A stretch of DNA of 64,000 nt from Zoogloea sp021286885 (GTDB lineage: Bacteria > Pseudomonadota > Gammaproteobacteria > Burkholderiales > Rhodocyclaceae): NCBI RefSeq assembly GCF_041915215.1, contig NZ_JAYSBV010000010.1; one strand, 5' to 3'. The notes beneath the pieces are model-generated. The model was not told the origin of the DNA. It was given only the letters and a program-made list of their open reading frames with translations, and ran no database searches. The position numbers and the translations under genes are program-made. This document shows, in pieces, positions 25,426-33,253 of this stretch (position 1 is the stretch's first letter; each line of letters opens with the position of its first letter).

Positions 25426-27600
25426 ATGAACGAACTGATTATTGATAACGAGGTACAACTGGAGCCCTACCGCTTCGACTTCCACAGCCACCTGAACGGC
25501 ATTTTGCCGGTGGAGTCAAATTTTTATCACAAAATCACTCAAACTGAAGGCGAGCGTAAAACCACAACTGAAAATCAGCAGCTTTCCATGCTGGGTTTTG
25601 TCAACTCTAATTTGACAGAACAAAATAAAGCAACAGAAACACGCAAGGCCCACATTGCGCTTTTTACGTATGCAGTTGCTTATCTGGCCAAAAAAAACGA
25701 CTTGCGAATTCATGAAAATTCAGCGAAACCGATTCGCGGCGAATGCGCAGCCGAAAACGTCTACATGGCTTGCATCATCATCAACGCCAAAGCCAATCTG
25801 GGCTTGGGCTGCGTGCCCTCTCAATCATTTTACAAAGGCGTGGAAAGCTATCTCGCGTCCTTTGCTAACAACGAAAACGAGCTGCCTGAAAAGCTTTACG
25901 CTCTGATTCGCTACTCCAACCACAAGATCTACTCAGCCAACAAATACACGCCGTTTGATGACTGCTACGAACTGCGTTCTGCCGCCACAGACCAAGGTAA
26001 CAAAGACCTCTGGGTAAAAATGACCCTGGATTTTCAAACCCAACAAGGCATAGATCACTCCCAGATTGCCACCAGCATCAATAGCGTTGAAAACCAGGCC
26101 GAACTATTTTTTGAGTTTAACAACGAAAACAAAACCCAGCACATGCTGCTGGTTCAAACCGCAAACGGTTACAACACGACCGAAGAGCTGAAAGAGGATC
26201 TGGAGAAAATCAAGAAAAAACTACACTCTAACTGGGGGGGCAAAGGAAATAAAATAGTCATCGGATTGGACGTGCTGGGGCAGGAAACCGGGATCATCGA
26301 CCACGCCACCGTTTTGAAGTCCGCACAAGAAATTGCGAAAGAAAAAACAGATTTTCTAAGAAAGCTAACCGTCCACATTCACGCCGGCGAAGGCTGTGGC
26401 AGCGCGCCCCATAACCGCTCGTTAGCCGGCTATTGGTTTTGCCATGCCCATCAAGCCGAGCAACACGGGGCCGAATTTTATTCGGCCTTTGCAGATTATA
26501 TTCTCAACGCCTATCACAATACTTGCGCACATCAAGCGCGGCACGATGCCCTAGCAAACCGCTGGAATGAATACACCAAAAACCATCAAAGCTCAGCAGA
26601 AATAGACAAGAAGCTATCAAACTTTTTTGATGAAGTCTTTTACCACAAGAGCCTGACAGTACGCGGCATCACCTGCCGACGCTATGACCTGAGCAGCGCC
26701 ACGACCCGGGCGCTGGTGGCTTATAGCGCCAAACGCAACATCATTGCGCTCGCGGAACACCTAGTCGATGCTGGAGATCAGTACTCAGGCCTAGCCATCC
26801 GCGCCGGCCATGCCCTGCATTACCGCAACTACCTGCTGCAGCGGGCCGTGCCGGAGCAGGCCAAAAACACGCTTCAATTGAATTGCGATACCAACCTGGG
26901 CAGCAACTTCATCACGGGGGCCTCAACCCTTTTCCCAGATATCGAAAGCTATCGCTTCAACAAGGGTCTGCGCAAACTGGATGGGGTGTTTGACTACGAG
27001 TACATGGACAAACTCAAAGCGGCCCTGCTCGGACAGATATCGGCAGAAAAACTACAAAAAGTTAGAGAGGCTCCCAAACAATCAGAAAATAACGATGAGG
27101 ATTTAAAAGCTCTGGCCCGCAGCCTGCTGATCGGTGCAGACGGACAGGGGATGGAGCACACTGACATTCAGATCGAGGCCATGCGCCAAGCCATTTTGCT
27201 CAGCCTCATAGCTTTTGAAACACCTCCACCTGCCAACCCTGAAACAGAAAAAGAAAAAGAAAAAGCTAACGTAACAACCACCAGCAATGGAAACAACGAA
27301 GACAAAAGTGACAGCCAAGACACAGAAGAACAAACGCTATCCACTCCAACTGCACCTCCCCAAAAAATAAATTCGGGAAGTAAAGAGCCGAAAGAAACAT
27401 TCAAAGAAAGTCTTACAGGGATGTCGTCCCTCTTGAACAAGATTGGAGAAAATTACTGGACAACAACCGTTCAAGCACTCAGCGACAAGAGCGACGATAG
27501 AAAAAACACCATCGAAACGCTTTACATCAACCCCACCAGCAGCGGAGCTGGCACGGTGAAGGCGAAGCCTTTCCACGGGAAAATTTACCGCCAAAACTAA
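25426..27600 (+). CDS. Adenosine-deaminase-fold protein in the R-body locus
   Basis: 724 aa. The metal-dependent adenosine deaminase signatures are all present in order: H20-x-H22 in FHSHLNGILP, H319 and E322 in HIHAGEGCG, H462 in IRAGHALHY, and an aspartate, D488, in NCDTNLGSN. These fit the zinc ligands and catalytic residues of the ADA/AMP deaminase superfamily. The fold spans about residues 15-545. Insertions make it larger than ADA (about 340 aa). A low-complexity, Glu/Lys/Thr-rich linker (about 600-660) and a C-terminal helical part follow. ATG 25426 has GGAG upstream. Its GC content is clearly below that of its neighbours, which points to separate transfer. The substrate is unknown; ADA-fold enzymes act in purine metabolism and in RADAR phage defence, but no RdrA-like ATPase is present. 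Confidence 0.75.
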   Translation: MNELIIDNEVQLEPYRFDFHSHLNGILPVESNFYHKITQTEGERKTTTENQQLSMLGFVNSNLTEQNKATETRKAHIALFTYAVAYLAKKNDLRIHENSAKPIRGECAAENVYMACIIINAKANLGLGCVPSQSFYKGVESYLASFANNENELPEKLYALIRYSNHKIYSANKYTPFDDCYELRSAATDQGNKDLWVKMTLDFQTQQGIDHSQIATSINSVENQAELFFEFNNENKTQHMLLVQTANGYNTTEELKEDLEKIKKKLHSNWGGKGNKIVIGLDVLGQETGIIDHATVLKSAQEIAKEKTDFLRKLTVHIHAGEGCGSAPHNRSLAGYWFCHAHQAEQHGAEFYSAFADYILNAYHNTCAHQARHDALANRWNEYTKNHQSSAEIDKKLSNFFDEVFYHKSLTVRGITCRRYDLSSATTRALVAYSAKRNIIALAEHLVDAGDQYSGLAIRAGHALHYRNYLLQRAVPEQAKNTLQLNCDTNLGSNFITGASTLFPDIESYRFNKGLRKLDGVFDYEYMDKLKAALLGQISAEKLQKVREAPKQSENNDEDLKALARSLLIGADGQGMEHTDIQIEAMRQAILLSLIAFETPPPANPETEKEKEKANVTTTSNGNNEDKSDSQDTEEQTLSTPTAPPQKINSGSKEPKETFKESLTGMSSLLNKIGENYWTTTVQALSDKSDDRKNTIETLYINPTSSGAGTVKAKPFHGKIYRQN

Positions 27601-27613
27601 AAGGAGCCTTCCC

Positions 27614-27805
27614 ATGAGCTTACGTAATACCTTGTTGCTGCTGGCCACCCAGAATACTGCCAAGCGCACGAATACCACACCAGACACCCGAGAGCCCGCA
27701 CCGCCTCCCCAGGAGGTGCTGGCCCAGTTGGAAAATCATCTGGAGGCGAGCCAGCAATTGCTGAATGATCTCAAACAATGGTTTTCCACCCAGCAAAACC
27801 GCTGA
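27614..27805 (+). CDS. Small unknown helical protein of the R-body locus
   Basis: 63 aa, no family recognised. It has a Pro-rich middle (TREPAPPPQEV) and an amphipathic C-terminal helix (LAQLENHLEASQQLLNDLKQ). Strong AAGGAG 7 nt before ATG 27614, 13 bp after the deaminase-like gene, shows that it is translated in the same operon. A terminator follows, so it ends the first half of the locus. Confidence 0.65.
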   Translation: MSLRNTLLLLATQNTAKRTNTTPDTREPAPPPQEVLAQLENHLEASQQLLNDLKQWFSTQQNR

Positions 27806-27852
27806 ACTTCAGCAACACCGGCCTCACTACAAACCCTCCCCCCTGTGCGCTA

Positions 27853-27900
27853 AACGCCCCGCCGCCCTTTAAAGCCGGCGGGGCGTTCAGCGCATTTTTA
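27853..27900 (+). terminator. Terminator ending the first R-body operon
   Basis: AACGCCCCGCCG and CGGCGGGGCGTT form a 12-bp perfect stem around an 11-nt loop, followed by ATTTTTATTTT about 10 nt downstream. The strong stem and T-rich tail make it a likely terminator. Confidence 0.7.
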
Positions 27901-28067
27901 TTTTGGTTGATGGGTGGTTTCAAATCGGTTTTCACACTTGGCTTTTCCTGACGTTCTTGGTTTGACCCCTGCCCCAGCGCCCCGCACCGGGTATTGGAAT
28001 GGGATGTCGAGGGGCGTTCCCATGGGGGCGCGGCCCTGTTTTCCGACCCATTGACTCAGGAGTATCT

Positions 28068-29144
28068 ATGCCATCCTATCGTGCGTTCTTACCCATGCTC
28101 TGCCTGCTGACAGGCCTGCATGCGGCATCTGCCCAGGCGGCTGCGCCGCTGCCTGCCCTGGGAGCCACGCCCAAGGAAACCACGGTTTCCGGCCTGTCTT
28201 CGGGGGCCTTTATGGCGGCCCAATTCAGCGTGATCCATTCGGCCAGCATCCGGGGGGCCGGGATTGTGGCGGGGGGCCCCTATTACTGTGCCGGTCTGGG
28301 CAGTGGCAGCGGCGCCGAGCGTTTCATGGCCACGGCCAGTGGCGATTGCATGCACCCGGAAGGGCCTGCACCTTCGGGGGCCATGGCCTGGATCGGGGCA
28401 CAGAAAGCCGCCGAGAAGGGTTATATCGATGCGGCGGAAAATGTGAAGCGCCAGCGGCTCTATATTTTTACGGGCGCGGCCGATTCGATCGTGTGGCCCA
28501 AGGTGGTTGCCCAAACCCGGGAGTTTTATCGCAGCGCGGGCGTACCGGATGAGCAGGTGCGCTATGTGGATAACGTGAATGCCGGCCATGCGCTGATTAC
28601 CGCCAATCCCAAGGATGTGCCCTGCGCCGATAACGCGCCGCCCAATCTCAACAACTGTGGCTTTATTCAATCCCACGACATCCTGCGCCATCTGTACGGC
28701 CCCCTGAAAGCGCCGGCACCCGAAGCCACCGGGCGGATTGTGGATTTTGATCAGACCGAGTTCATTGATAGCACCGATTACACCGGGCTATCGGATGTGG
28801 GCCATGTCTATATCCCCAAGAGCTGCGAAAAGGGCGGCTGCCGGGTGCATGTGGCTTTCCATGGCTGCACCCAGGAAGACAACCGGATTGGGGATCGTTA
28901 CTACACCACCACGGGCTACAACGAGTTGGCCGATACCAATCGGATCATCGTGCTTTATCCGCAGATTCGCACCAATGAGGCCCGTAACCCCATGGGCTGC
29001 TGGGATTTCTGGGGCTATAGCAGCGCCAACCCTGCCCGCCCGGATTTCTTCAAGAAATCGGCCCCCCAAAGTGCTGCGGTGTTTGCGATGCTGCAACAGC
29101 TCTACACCCCCCTTCCCGCTTCTGCCAAATCCCTGAAACCCTGA
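28068..29144 (+). CDS. Poly(3-hydroxybutyrate) depolymerase, secreted
   Basis: 358 aa with a signal peptide cleaved near residue 25. The alpha/beta-hydrolase nucleophile box is G-L-S-S-G at 42-46 (Ser44), within TVSGLSSGAFMAAQFSV. Other family segments are FTGAADSIVWP with the likely aspartate, NAGHALIT with a histidine, and VHVAFHGCTQ with an oxyanion-type turn. Cysteine pairs fit an exported enzyme. The family hydrolyses PHB to hydroxybutyrate oligomers. ATG 28068 has AGGAG 6 nt upstream. It opens the second half of the R-body locus, upstream of the unknown 171-aa protein and the lysozyme. A metabolic link between PHB use and R bodies is possible but unproven. Confidence 0.85.
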   Translation: MPSYRAFLPMLCLLTGLHAASAQAAAPLPALGATPKETTVSGLSSGAFMAAQFSVIHSASIRGAGIVAGGPYYCAGLGSGSGAERFMATASGDCMHPEGPAPSGAMAWIGAQKAAEKGYIDAAENVKRQRLYIFTGAADSIVWPKVVAQTREFYRSAGVPDEQVRYVDNVNAGHALITANPKDVPCADNAPPNLNNCGFIQSHDILRHLYGPLKAPAPEATGRIVDFDQTEFIDSTDYTGLSDVGHVYIPKSCEKGGCRVHVAFHGCTQEDNRIGDRYYTTTGYNELADTNRIIVLYPQIRTNEARNPMGCWDFWGYSSANPARPDFFKKSAPQSAAVFAMLQQLYTPLPASAKSLKP

Positions 29145-29153
29145 GGTGATTCC

Positions 29154-29669
29154 ATGCATTCCTACGCTTTTGTCCCCCTCCATTACGCCAAGCTGAGCCA
29201 ACAGATTCAGGCCACATTGATCCGCAGCCTGCTGGGCAATCTGCCCCCCGCCGAAACCTGGAAAACCGACCTGCGGGACTGGATTGATGAGGCGCAACAA
29301 CTTTCCGATGCCCAGCAAACCCAGCACCTCGAAACCCTCAAGACCTGCCGGGAACGTTTCGATCTGGAAGGCTTGCTCCAACTGGGCCGCAATTACACCG
29401 AAGCCGGTCTGCAGATCCAGAAAAACTTGCTCAACTGGGCCAACGCCGTCCCGGCCCTGTTCAACCACACGCTGTTCGACTTTGCCCAGCACAGCCTGGC
29501 CAGTCGGGGAGATGGGGACACGCTGCTGGCCGTGAATGCCCTGGATCAAAACCTGCGCCCCCAGCTGAATGCCCATTTGGGGGATTTGATGGGGCTGTGC
29601 TTCGGTGTGCTGCCGGCCTATCGGGCCTGCCTGGGGCAATACCTCCACACTGAACCCGAAATGGACTGA
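29154..29669 (+). CDS. Unknown helical protein (171 aa), possibly phasin-like
   Basis: No family is firmly recognised. The protein is mostly helical with no signal peptide or membrane segment; examples are HYAKLSQQIQATLIRSLLGN and LNWANAVPALFNHTLFDFAQ. ATG 29154 has GAGGTGA close upstream and lies 9 bp after the PHB depolymerase stop, so the two are cotranscribed. Its length and helix pattern recall phasins, the PHB granule surface proteins, but no phasin motif is clear. It could equally be an R-body assembly factor. Confidence 0.6.
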   Translation: MHSYAFVPLHYAKLSQQIQATLIRSLLGNLPPAETWKTDLRDWIDEAQQLSDAQQTQHLETLKTCRERFDLEGLLQLGRNYTEAGLQIQKNLLNWANAVPALFNHTLFDFAQHSLASRGDGDTLLAVNALDQNLRPQLNAHLGDLMGLCFGVLPAYRACLGQYLHTEPEMD

Positions 29670-29743
29670 GGCGCAGCAAGGCCACAGGGGTGCCAGGCCC
29701 GGCCTGCACCCCATTCGTAAAGATCATGCATAAGGAGTTTTCC

Positions 29744-30511
29744 ATGCGCACTATCAATGCTGCGGGGCTGGCGCTGATCAAACAGAGCGAAGGCCTGCGC
29801 CTCGACGCCTACCCGGATGTGGTGAATGTGTGGACCATCGGCTACGGCCACACCGGCCCGGATGTGCACCCGGGGCTGACCATTACCCAAGCCCAGGCCG
29901 AGCAATTGCTCAAACAGGATCTGGCCCGCTTTGAGCAGGGCGTGAGCCAGCTGGTGCGGGTATCGCTGAACGACAACCAGTTCGCAGCCCTGGTGAGCTT
30001 CAGCTACAACCTGGGGCTGGGCAATCTGAGAAACTCAACCCTTCTGCGTCTGCTCAATCAGGGGGATTACGCGGGGGCTGCGCTCCAGTTTCCGCGCTGG
30101 AATCGCGCTGGCGGCCATGTGGTGCAAGGCTTGGTGACCCGCCGCAAGGAGGAACAGGCTTTGTTCAACACCTTGCCGGTCTGTGCGGCAGAAGATGAAT
30201 TCCACCCCTTGAGCGTGGACGAGCCCCCCGAGCCTCCCGAGCTGCCGGAGTCCGACGCACATCTGCCGAGCGTCCCGCCCCCCAGCCACGCGGCGCCGCC
30301 GGACATGCTGGTTCATGCGCTCCATGAGCTGCATGAGCACGCCTCCCAAGTGCTGGGCAGCCATCTGCACGAGTGGGTTGGTGCCCTGGAACGGGGCGAA
30401 ATCCACCCCCACGGCCATTTCCTGCCGTCCATTGCCCAGGCCTTGCACACGGTGCGGGGCGCCCTCGCCCCCTTCCTCCACCCCAACCAGGACGGCCCCG
30501 GCCATGGCTGA
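29744..30511 (+). CDS. GH24 phage-type lysozyme with long C-terminal extension
   Basis: 255 aa. Residues 1-145 are a T4-type (GH24) lysozyme: catalytic E15 in IKQSEGLRLDAYPD, then VWTIGYGHTG with the expected aspartate/threonine region, then NQFAALVSFSYNLGLGNLRN. Residues 160-255 are an extra Pro/His-rich region (DEPPEPPELPESD, then a helical HELHEHASQVLGSHLHEW). No signal peptide is seen, so release would need a holin-like step or lysis from inside. ATG 29744 has AAGGAG 7 nt upstream. It overlaps the next gene. In an R-body locus it probably lyses producer cells to free the bodies, by analogy with phage endolysins. Confidence 0.85.
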   Translation: MRTINAAGLALIKQSEGLRLDAYPDVVNVWTIGYGHTGPDVHPGLTITQAQAEQLLKQDLARFEQGVSQLVRVSLNDNQFAALVSFSYNLGLGNLRNSTLLRLLNQGDYAGAALQFPRWNRAGGHVVQGLVTRRKEEQALFNTLPVCAAEDEFHPLSVDEPPEPPELPESDAHLPSVPPPSHAAPPDMLVHALHELHEHASQVLGSHLHEWVGALERGEIHPHGHFLPSIAQALHTVRGALAPFLHPNQDGPGHG

Positions 30512-31121
30512 TGCCAGCCTCAACCCGGGTCTGCGCCAGGTGGCCGAGCAGTATCTGCAACGGGCCTTGGCGCCCGATGAGGAGGCACGGCTACTCAGCC
30601 TCCAGCAGGGGCTGCAAAGCCAGCCCGCTGCGCCCCAGGGGGCCATGCAGCAAGCCCGCCAGCAGGCCCGGCAACTCCTCAGCCAGGGGCAAGAGCAGGC
30701 ACTGACGGGCATGCGTGGGATTCTGGAAAGCATTCACCAGAGCAGCAGCGCCGCGCTCCAGGTCCAGGAGCAGGAAGAGCAGGCCATTCTCAAGCTGCTG
30801 GAAGGCACCCGCAGCTTGGCCGAGCTACGCCCCTCCCATCTCCAGCCCGAGCGCGCCGCCCTGCAACCCAACAGCCAGCTGGCCCTGACTCAGATCGCTG
30901 AACACCTTTCCACGCTCGCCCGCGAGGAAGTGGAAAAGTGCTTTCAGCAAACCTTTGGCCCGCTCACCGAGCAATTGCGGGCCCTGGCCCAGCAAATGCA
31001 GGCACGTCTGGATAGCAGCCCCGAAGTTCACGAAACCACGCCCGAAACGTCCAAGACCCAGCAGCCGGAAACGCCGACTGCCTTTCAAAAATCCGATGAC
31101 AATCAAGGAGTAAGCTCATGA
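30504..31121 (+). CDS. Gln-rich coiled-coil protein of the R-body locus
   Basis: 205 aa, no family recognised. Long helices dominate (AEQYLQRALAPDEEARLLSL, QQARQQARQLLSQGQEQALT, LAREEVEKCFQQTFGPLTEQ), with a Pro/Thr-rich tail. ATG 30504 lies inside the lysozyme gene end (8-bp overlap), and its stop overlaps the next RebB start (ATGA), so it is coupled on both sides. Its composition suggests a scaffold or chaperone that keeps RebB proteins from premature assembly; this is inference. Confidence 0.65.
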   Translation: MADASLNPGLRQVAEQYLQRALAPDEEARLLSLQQGLQSQPAAPQGAMQQARQQARQLLSQGQEQALTGMRGILESIHQSSSAALQVQEQEEQAILKLLEGTRSLAELRPSHLQPERAALQPNSQLALTQIAEHLSTLAREEVEKCFQQTFGPLTEQLRALAQQMQARLDSSPEVHETTPETSKTQQPETPTAFQKSDDNQGVSS

Positions 31122-31441
31122 GTTTCCCGACCACCGTGAATGACCAGATCACCGACGCCGTCACCCAAGCCAACGTGAAGGTGCTGGCCGAAGCCCCCGC
31201 CATGGCGATGGGTTCCATGTTCCAGACCATGGCCCACTCCACCGGCATCCTGTTCCAGAACGCCGTGTCGGCCCAGCAGCAGCAGAACACCCTGACCCAG
31301 GCCGCCGCCAACATGGGCGTGATGCAGATCTACAGCATGGACACCATGGCCGGCGCGGGCGCCACCGAAAAGGTGGCCCAGGGCGGCGTGGCTGACAACC
31401 TGAGCAGCCTGATGACCGTGCTGCAGTCCTTCCGCCGCTAA
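31118..31441 (+). CDS. RebB-family R-body structural protein 1
   Basis: 107 aa, full RebB length. It has VNDQITDAVTQANVKVLAEA, then PAMAMGSMFQTMAHSTGILF, then QNAVSAQQQQNTL, and a C-terminal VADNLSSLMTVLQSF. RebA/RebB-type proteins polymerise into R-body ribbons that extend on a pH change and rupture membranes. It overlaps the coiled-coil gene by ATGA and is nearly the same as the two copies that follow. Confidence 0.93.
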   Translation: MSFPTTVNDQITDAVTQANVKVLAEAPAMAMGSMFQTMAHSTGILFQNAVSAQQQQNTLTQAAANMGVMQIYSMDTMAGAGATEKVAQGGVADNLSSLMTVLQSFRR

Positions 31442-31499
31442 TCCCGGCGCCTGAACCCGAACCTTCTTCCATTCCATTCATCACCACCGGAGCTGAAAA

Positions 31500-31826
31500 A
31501 TGGCTTTCAATACCGCCGTCAATTCCCAGATCACCGATGCCGTCACCCAAGCCAACGTGAAAGTGCTGGCCGAAGCCCCCGCCATGGCCATGGGCGCCAT
31601 GTTCCAGACCATGGCCCACTCCACCGGCATCCTGTTCGAGAACTCGGTTTCTGCCCAACAACAACAGAACACCCTGTCCCAGGCCGCTGCCAACACCGGC
31701 GTGATGCAGATCTACAGCGTCGACACCATGGCCGATGCCGCCGCCACCGAGAAGGTCTCCCAGGCCGGCGTGGCTGACAACCTGAGCAGCCTGATGACGG
31801 TGCTCCAGTCCTTCCAGAACCGCTAA
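31500..31826 (+). CDS. RebB-family R-body structural protein 2
   Basis: 108 aa. It is the most different of the three full-length copies: it starts MAFNTAVNS, has FENSVSAQQQQ, and later ADAAATEKVSQAGVADNL, against ...TEKVAQGGVADNL in the others. It lies 58 bp after copy 1, the largest gap in the run. RebB assembly in known systems needs more than one paralogue, so the differences may give distinct structural roles. Confidence 0.93.
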   Translation: MAFNTAVNSQITDAVTQANVKVLAEAPAMAMGAMFQTMAHSTGILFENSVSAQQQQNTLSQAAANTGVMQIYSVDTMADAAATEKVSQAGVADNLSSLMTVLQSFQNR

Positions 31827-31841
31827 GCCCGGAGATAAAGC

Positions 31842-32168
31842 ATGAGTTTTCCGACCGCTGTGAATAACCAGATCACCGACGCCGTTACCCAGGCCAACGT
31901 GAAGGTGCTGGCCGAAGCCCCCGCCATGGCGATGGGCTCCATCTACCAGACCATGGCTCACTCCACCGGCATCCTGTTCCAGAATGCCGTGTCGGCCCAG
32001 CAGCAGCAGAACACCCTGGCCCAGGCCGCCGCCAACATGGGCATCATGCAGATCTACAGCATGAACACCATGGCCGGCGCGGCCGCCACCGAAAAGGTGG
32101 CCCAGGGCGGCGTGGCAGACAACCTAACCAGCCTGCTCACCGTGCTGCAGAGCTTCCAGCACCGCTAA
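31842..32168 (+). CDS. RebB-family R-body structural protein 3
   Basis: 108 aa, closest to copy 1 (MSFPTAVNNQITDAVTQANV, then SIYQTMAHSTGILFQNAVSA). GGAGATAAAGC before ATG 31842 gives the ribosome site. It lies 15 bp after copy 2 and is last in the operon, directly before a strong terminator. The close likeness of copies 1 and 3 indicates recent duplication or gene conversion. Confidence 0.93.
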   Translation: MSFPTAVNNQITDAVTQANVKVLAEAPAMAMGSIYQTMAHSTGILFQNAVSAQQQQNTLAQAAANMGIMQIYSMNTMAGAAATEKVAQGGVADNLTSLLTVLQSFQHR

Positions 32169-32201
32169 TAAGTCCTCTCCCTCTCGGACAGCAGCACCTT
32201 T

Positions 32202-32226
32202 ACCCCCGCTGGTCGGGGGTTTTTTT
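32202..32226 (+). terminator. Terminator ending the R-body locus
   Basis: ACCCCCG-CTGGT-CGGGGGT, a 7-bp perfect stem, is followed at once by six further Ts. It closes the locus 33 bp after the last rebB-like gene. Confidence 0.92.
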
Positions 32227-32320
32227 ATGTGCAGAAGTCCGGGCAAATCCATCCCATTCAAACGCTCACCCTCCGCTACACTCCCGCCCCACCCCATTTT
32301 TGCCTTGTTGCCCCGCTGCC

Positions 32321-33253
32321 ATGTATGCCCTGCTCGACACGATTGCCACCCTGCCCTTGCCCACCGATGCCCAGCGCCTGTTTCATGGGCGGGGTGGGTG
32401 TTATCCGGGGTGTGAGCATCTGACCCTGGATTACTTTGCGCCGGTGTGGCTGCTGACCAGTTTTCAGCCCGTGGCCGAAGACGACCTGGAGCGCATCGGG
32501 GCGGCCCTGGCGGCGCGCTGGGCGGTGCTGGCGCCGGATGCGCCGCTCAACTGGGTGTATCAGCTGCGCCAGGAGGTGAAGGCCGAAACGCGGGTCATGG
32601 CGGGGAGCGTGCCTGAGCCCCATGTGGTCAGCGAAAACGGCGCCCGCTTCCGGGTGCATCTGCCCCGGGGGCTGAATCATGGCTTCTTTCTGGATATGGC
32701 CGAAGGGCGGCGCTGGGCGCGGGAATACGTGGCCACCCGCCCCGGCGCCCGGGTGCTCAACCTGTTTGCCTACACCTGCTCGTTCTCGGTGGTGGCCCTG
32801 CTGGGCGGGGCCGGGCAGGTGGTGAATGTGGACATGAGCGACGGGGCGCTGGCCATCGGCAAGCGCAACCATCTGCTGAACGGGCTGGAGCGGGGGGCGA
32901 GTTTTTTGCCCCACGACATTTTCAGCTCCTGGGGCAAGATCACCCGCAGCGGCCCCTATGATTTGGTGGTGATGGACCCGCCCAGCTACCAGAAGGGCAG
33001 CTTTGTGGCCGAAAAGGATTACGCCCGACTGATCCGCCGCCTGCCCGACCTGCTCGCCCCGGGCGGGCACGCGCTGCTGTGCCTCAACTCCCCCAAGCTG
33101 GGGCCGGACTTTTTGCAGGAACAGGTGGCCAGCCTGGCACCGGGGCTGGTGTTTGTGGAGCGGCTGGCCAATCCGGCGGCGTTTGTGGATGTTTCCAGCG
33201 AGCGGGCCCTCAAGGTGCTGGTGTATCGCCAGCCGGCGCCGGCTCAGGGCTGA
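32321..33253 (+). CDS. Class I SAM-dependent methyltransferase (RlmI/RlmK-like catalytic domain)
   Basis: 310 aa. SAM motif I is VLNLFAYTCSFSVVALLGG; the acidic VVNVDMSDGALAIGKRN follows, and motif IV is DLVVMDPPSYQKGSF. These match the catalytic domain of the 23S rRNA m5C/m2G methyltransferase group. No N-terminal PUA domain is seen, so the substrate is unsure. ATG 32321 is the first start after the R-body terminator; no strong ribosome site. Its 3' end overlaps the convergent lipocalin gene by 44 bp. Confidence 0.8.
   Translation: MYALLDTIATLPLPTDAQRLFHGRGGCYPGCEHLTLDYFAPVWLLTSFQPVAEDDLERIGAALAARWAVLAPDAPLNWVYQLRQEVKAETRVMAGSVPEPHVVSENGARFRVHLPRGLNHGFFLDMAEGRRWAREYVATRPGARVLNLFAYTCSFSVVALLGGAGQVVNVDMSDGALAIGKRNHLLNGLERGASFLPHDIFSSWGKITRSGPYDLVVMDPPSYQKGSFVAEKDYARLIRRLPDLLAPGGHALLCLNSPKLGPDFLQEQVASLAPGLVFVERLANPAAFVDVSSERALKVLVYRQPAPAQG

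Noticed and set aside
25426..27600. Assignment of the deaminase-fold protein to the RADAR system (RdrB).
   Set aside because: No RdrA-type ATPase lies beside it and the neighbours are R-body genes; only the fold class is shared.
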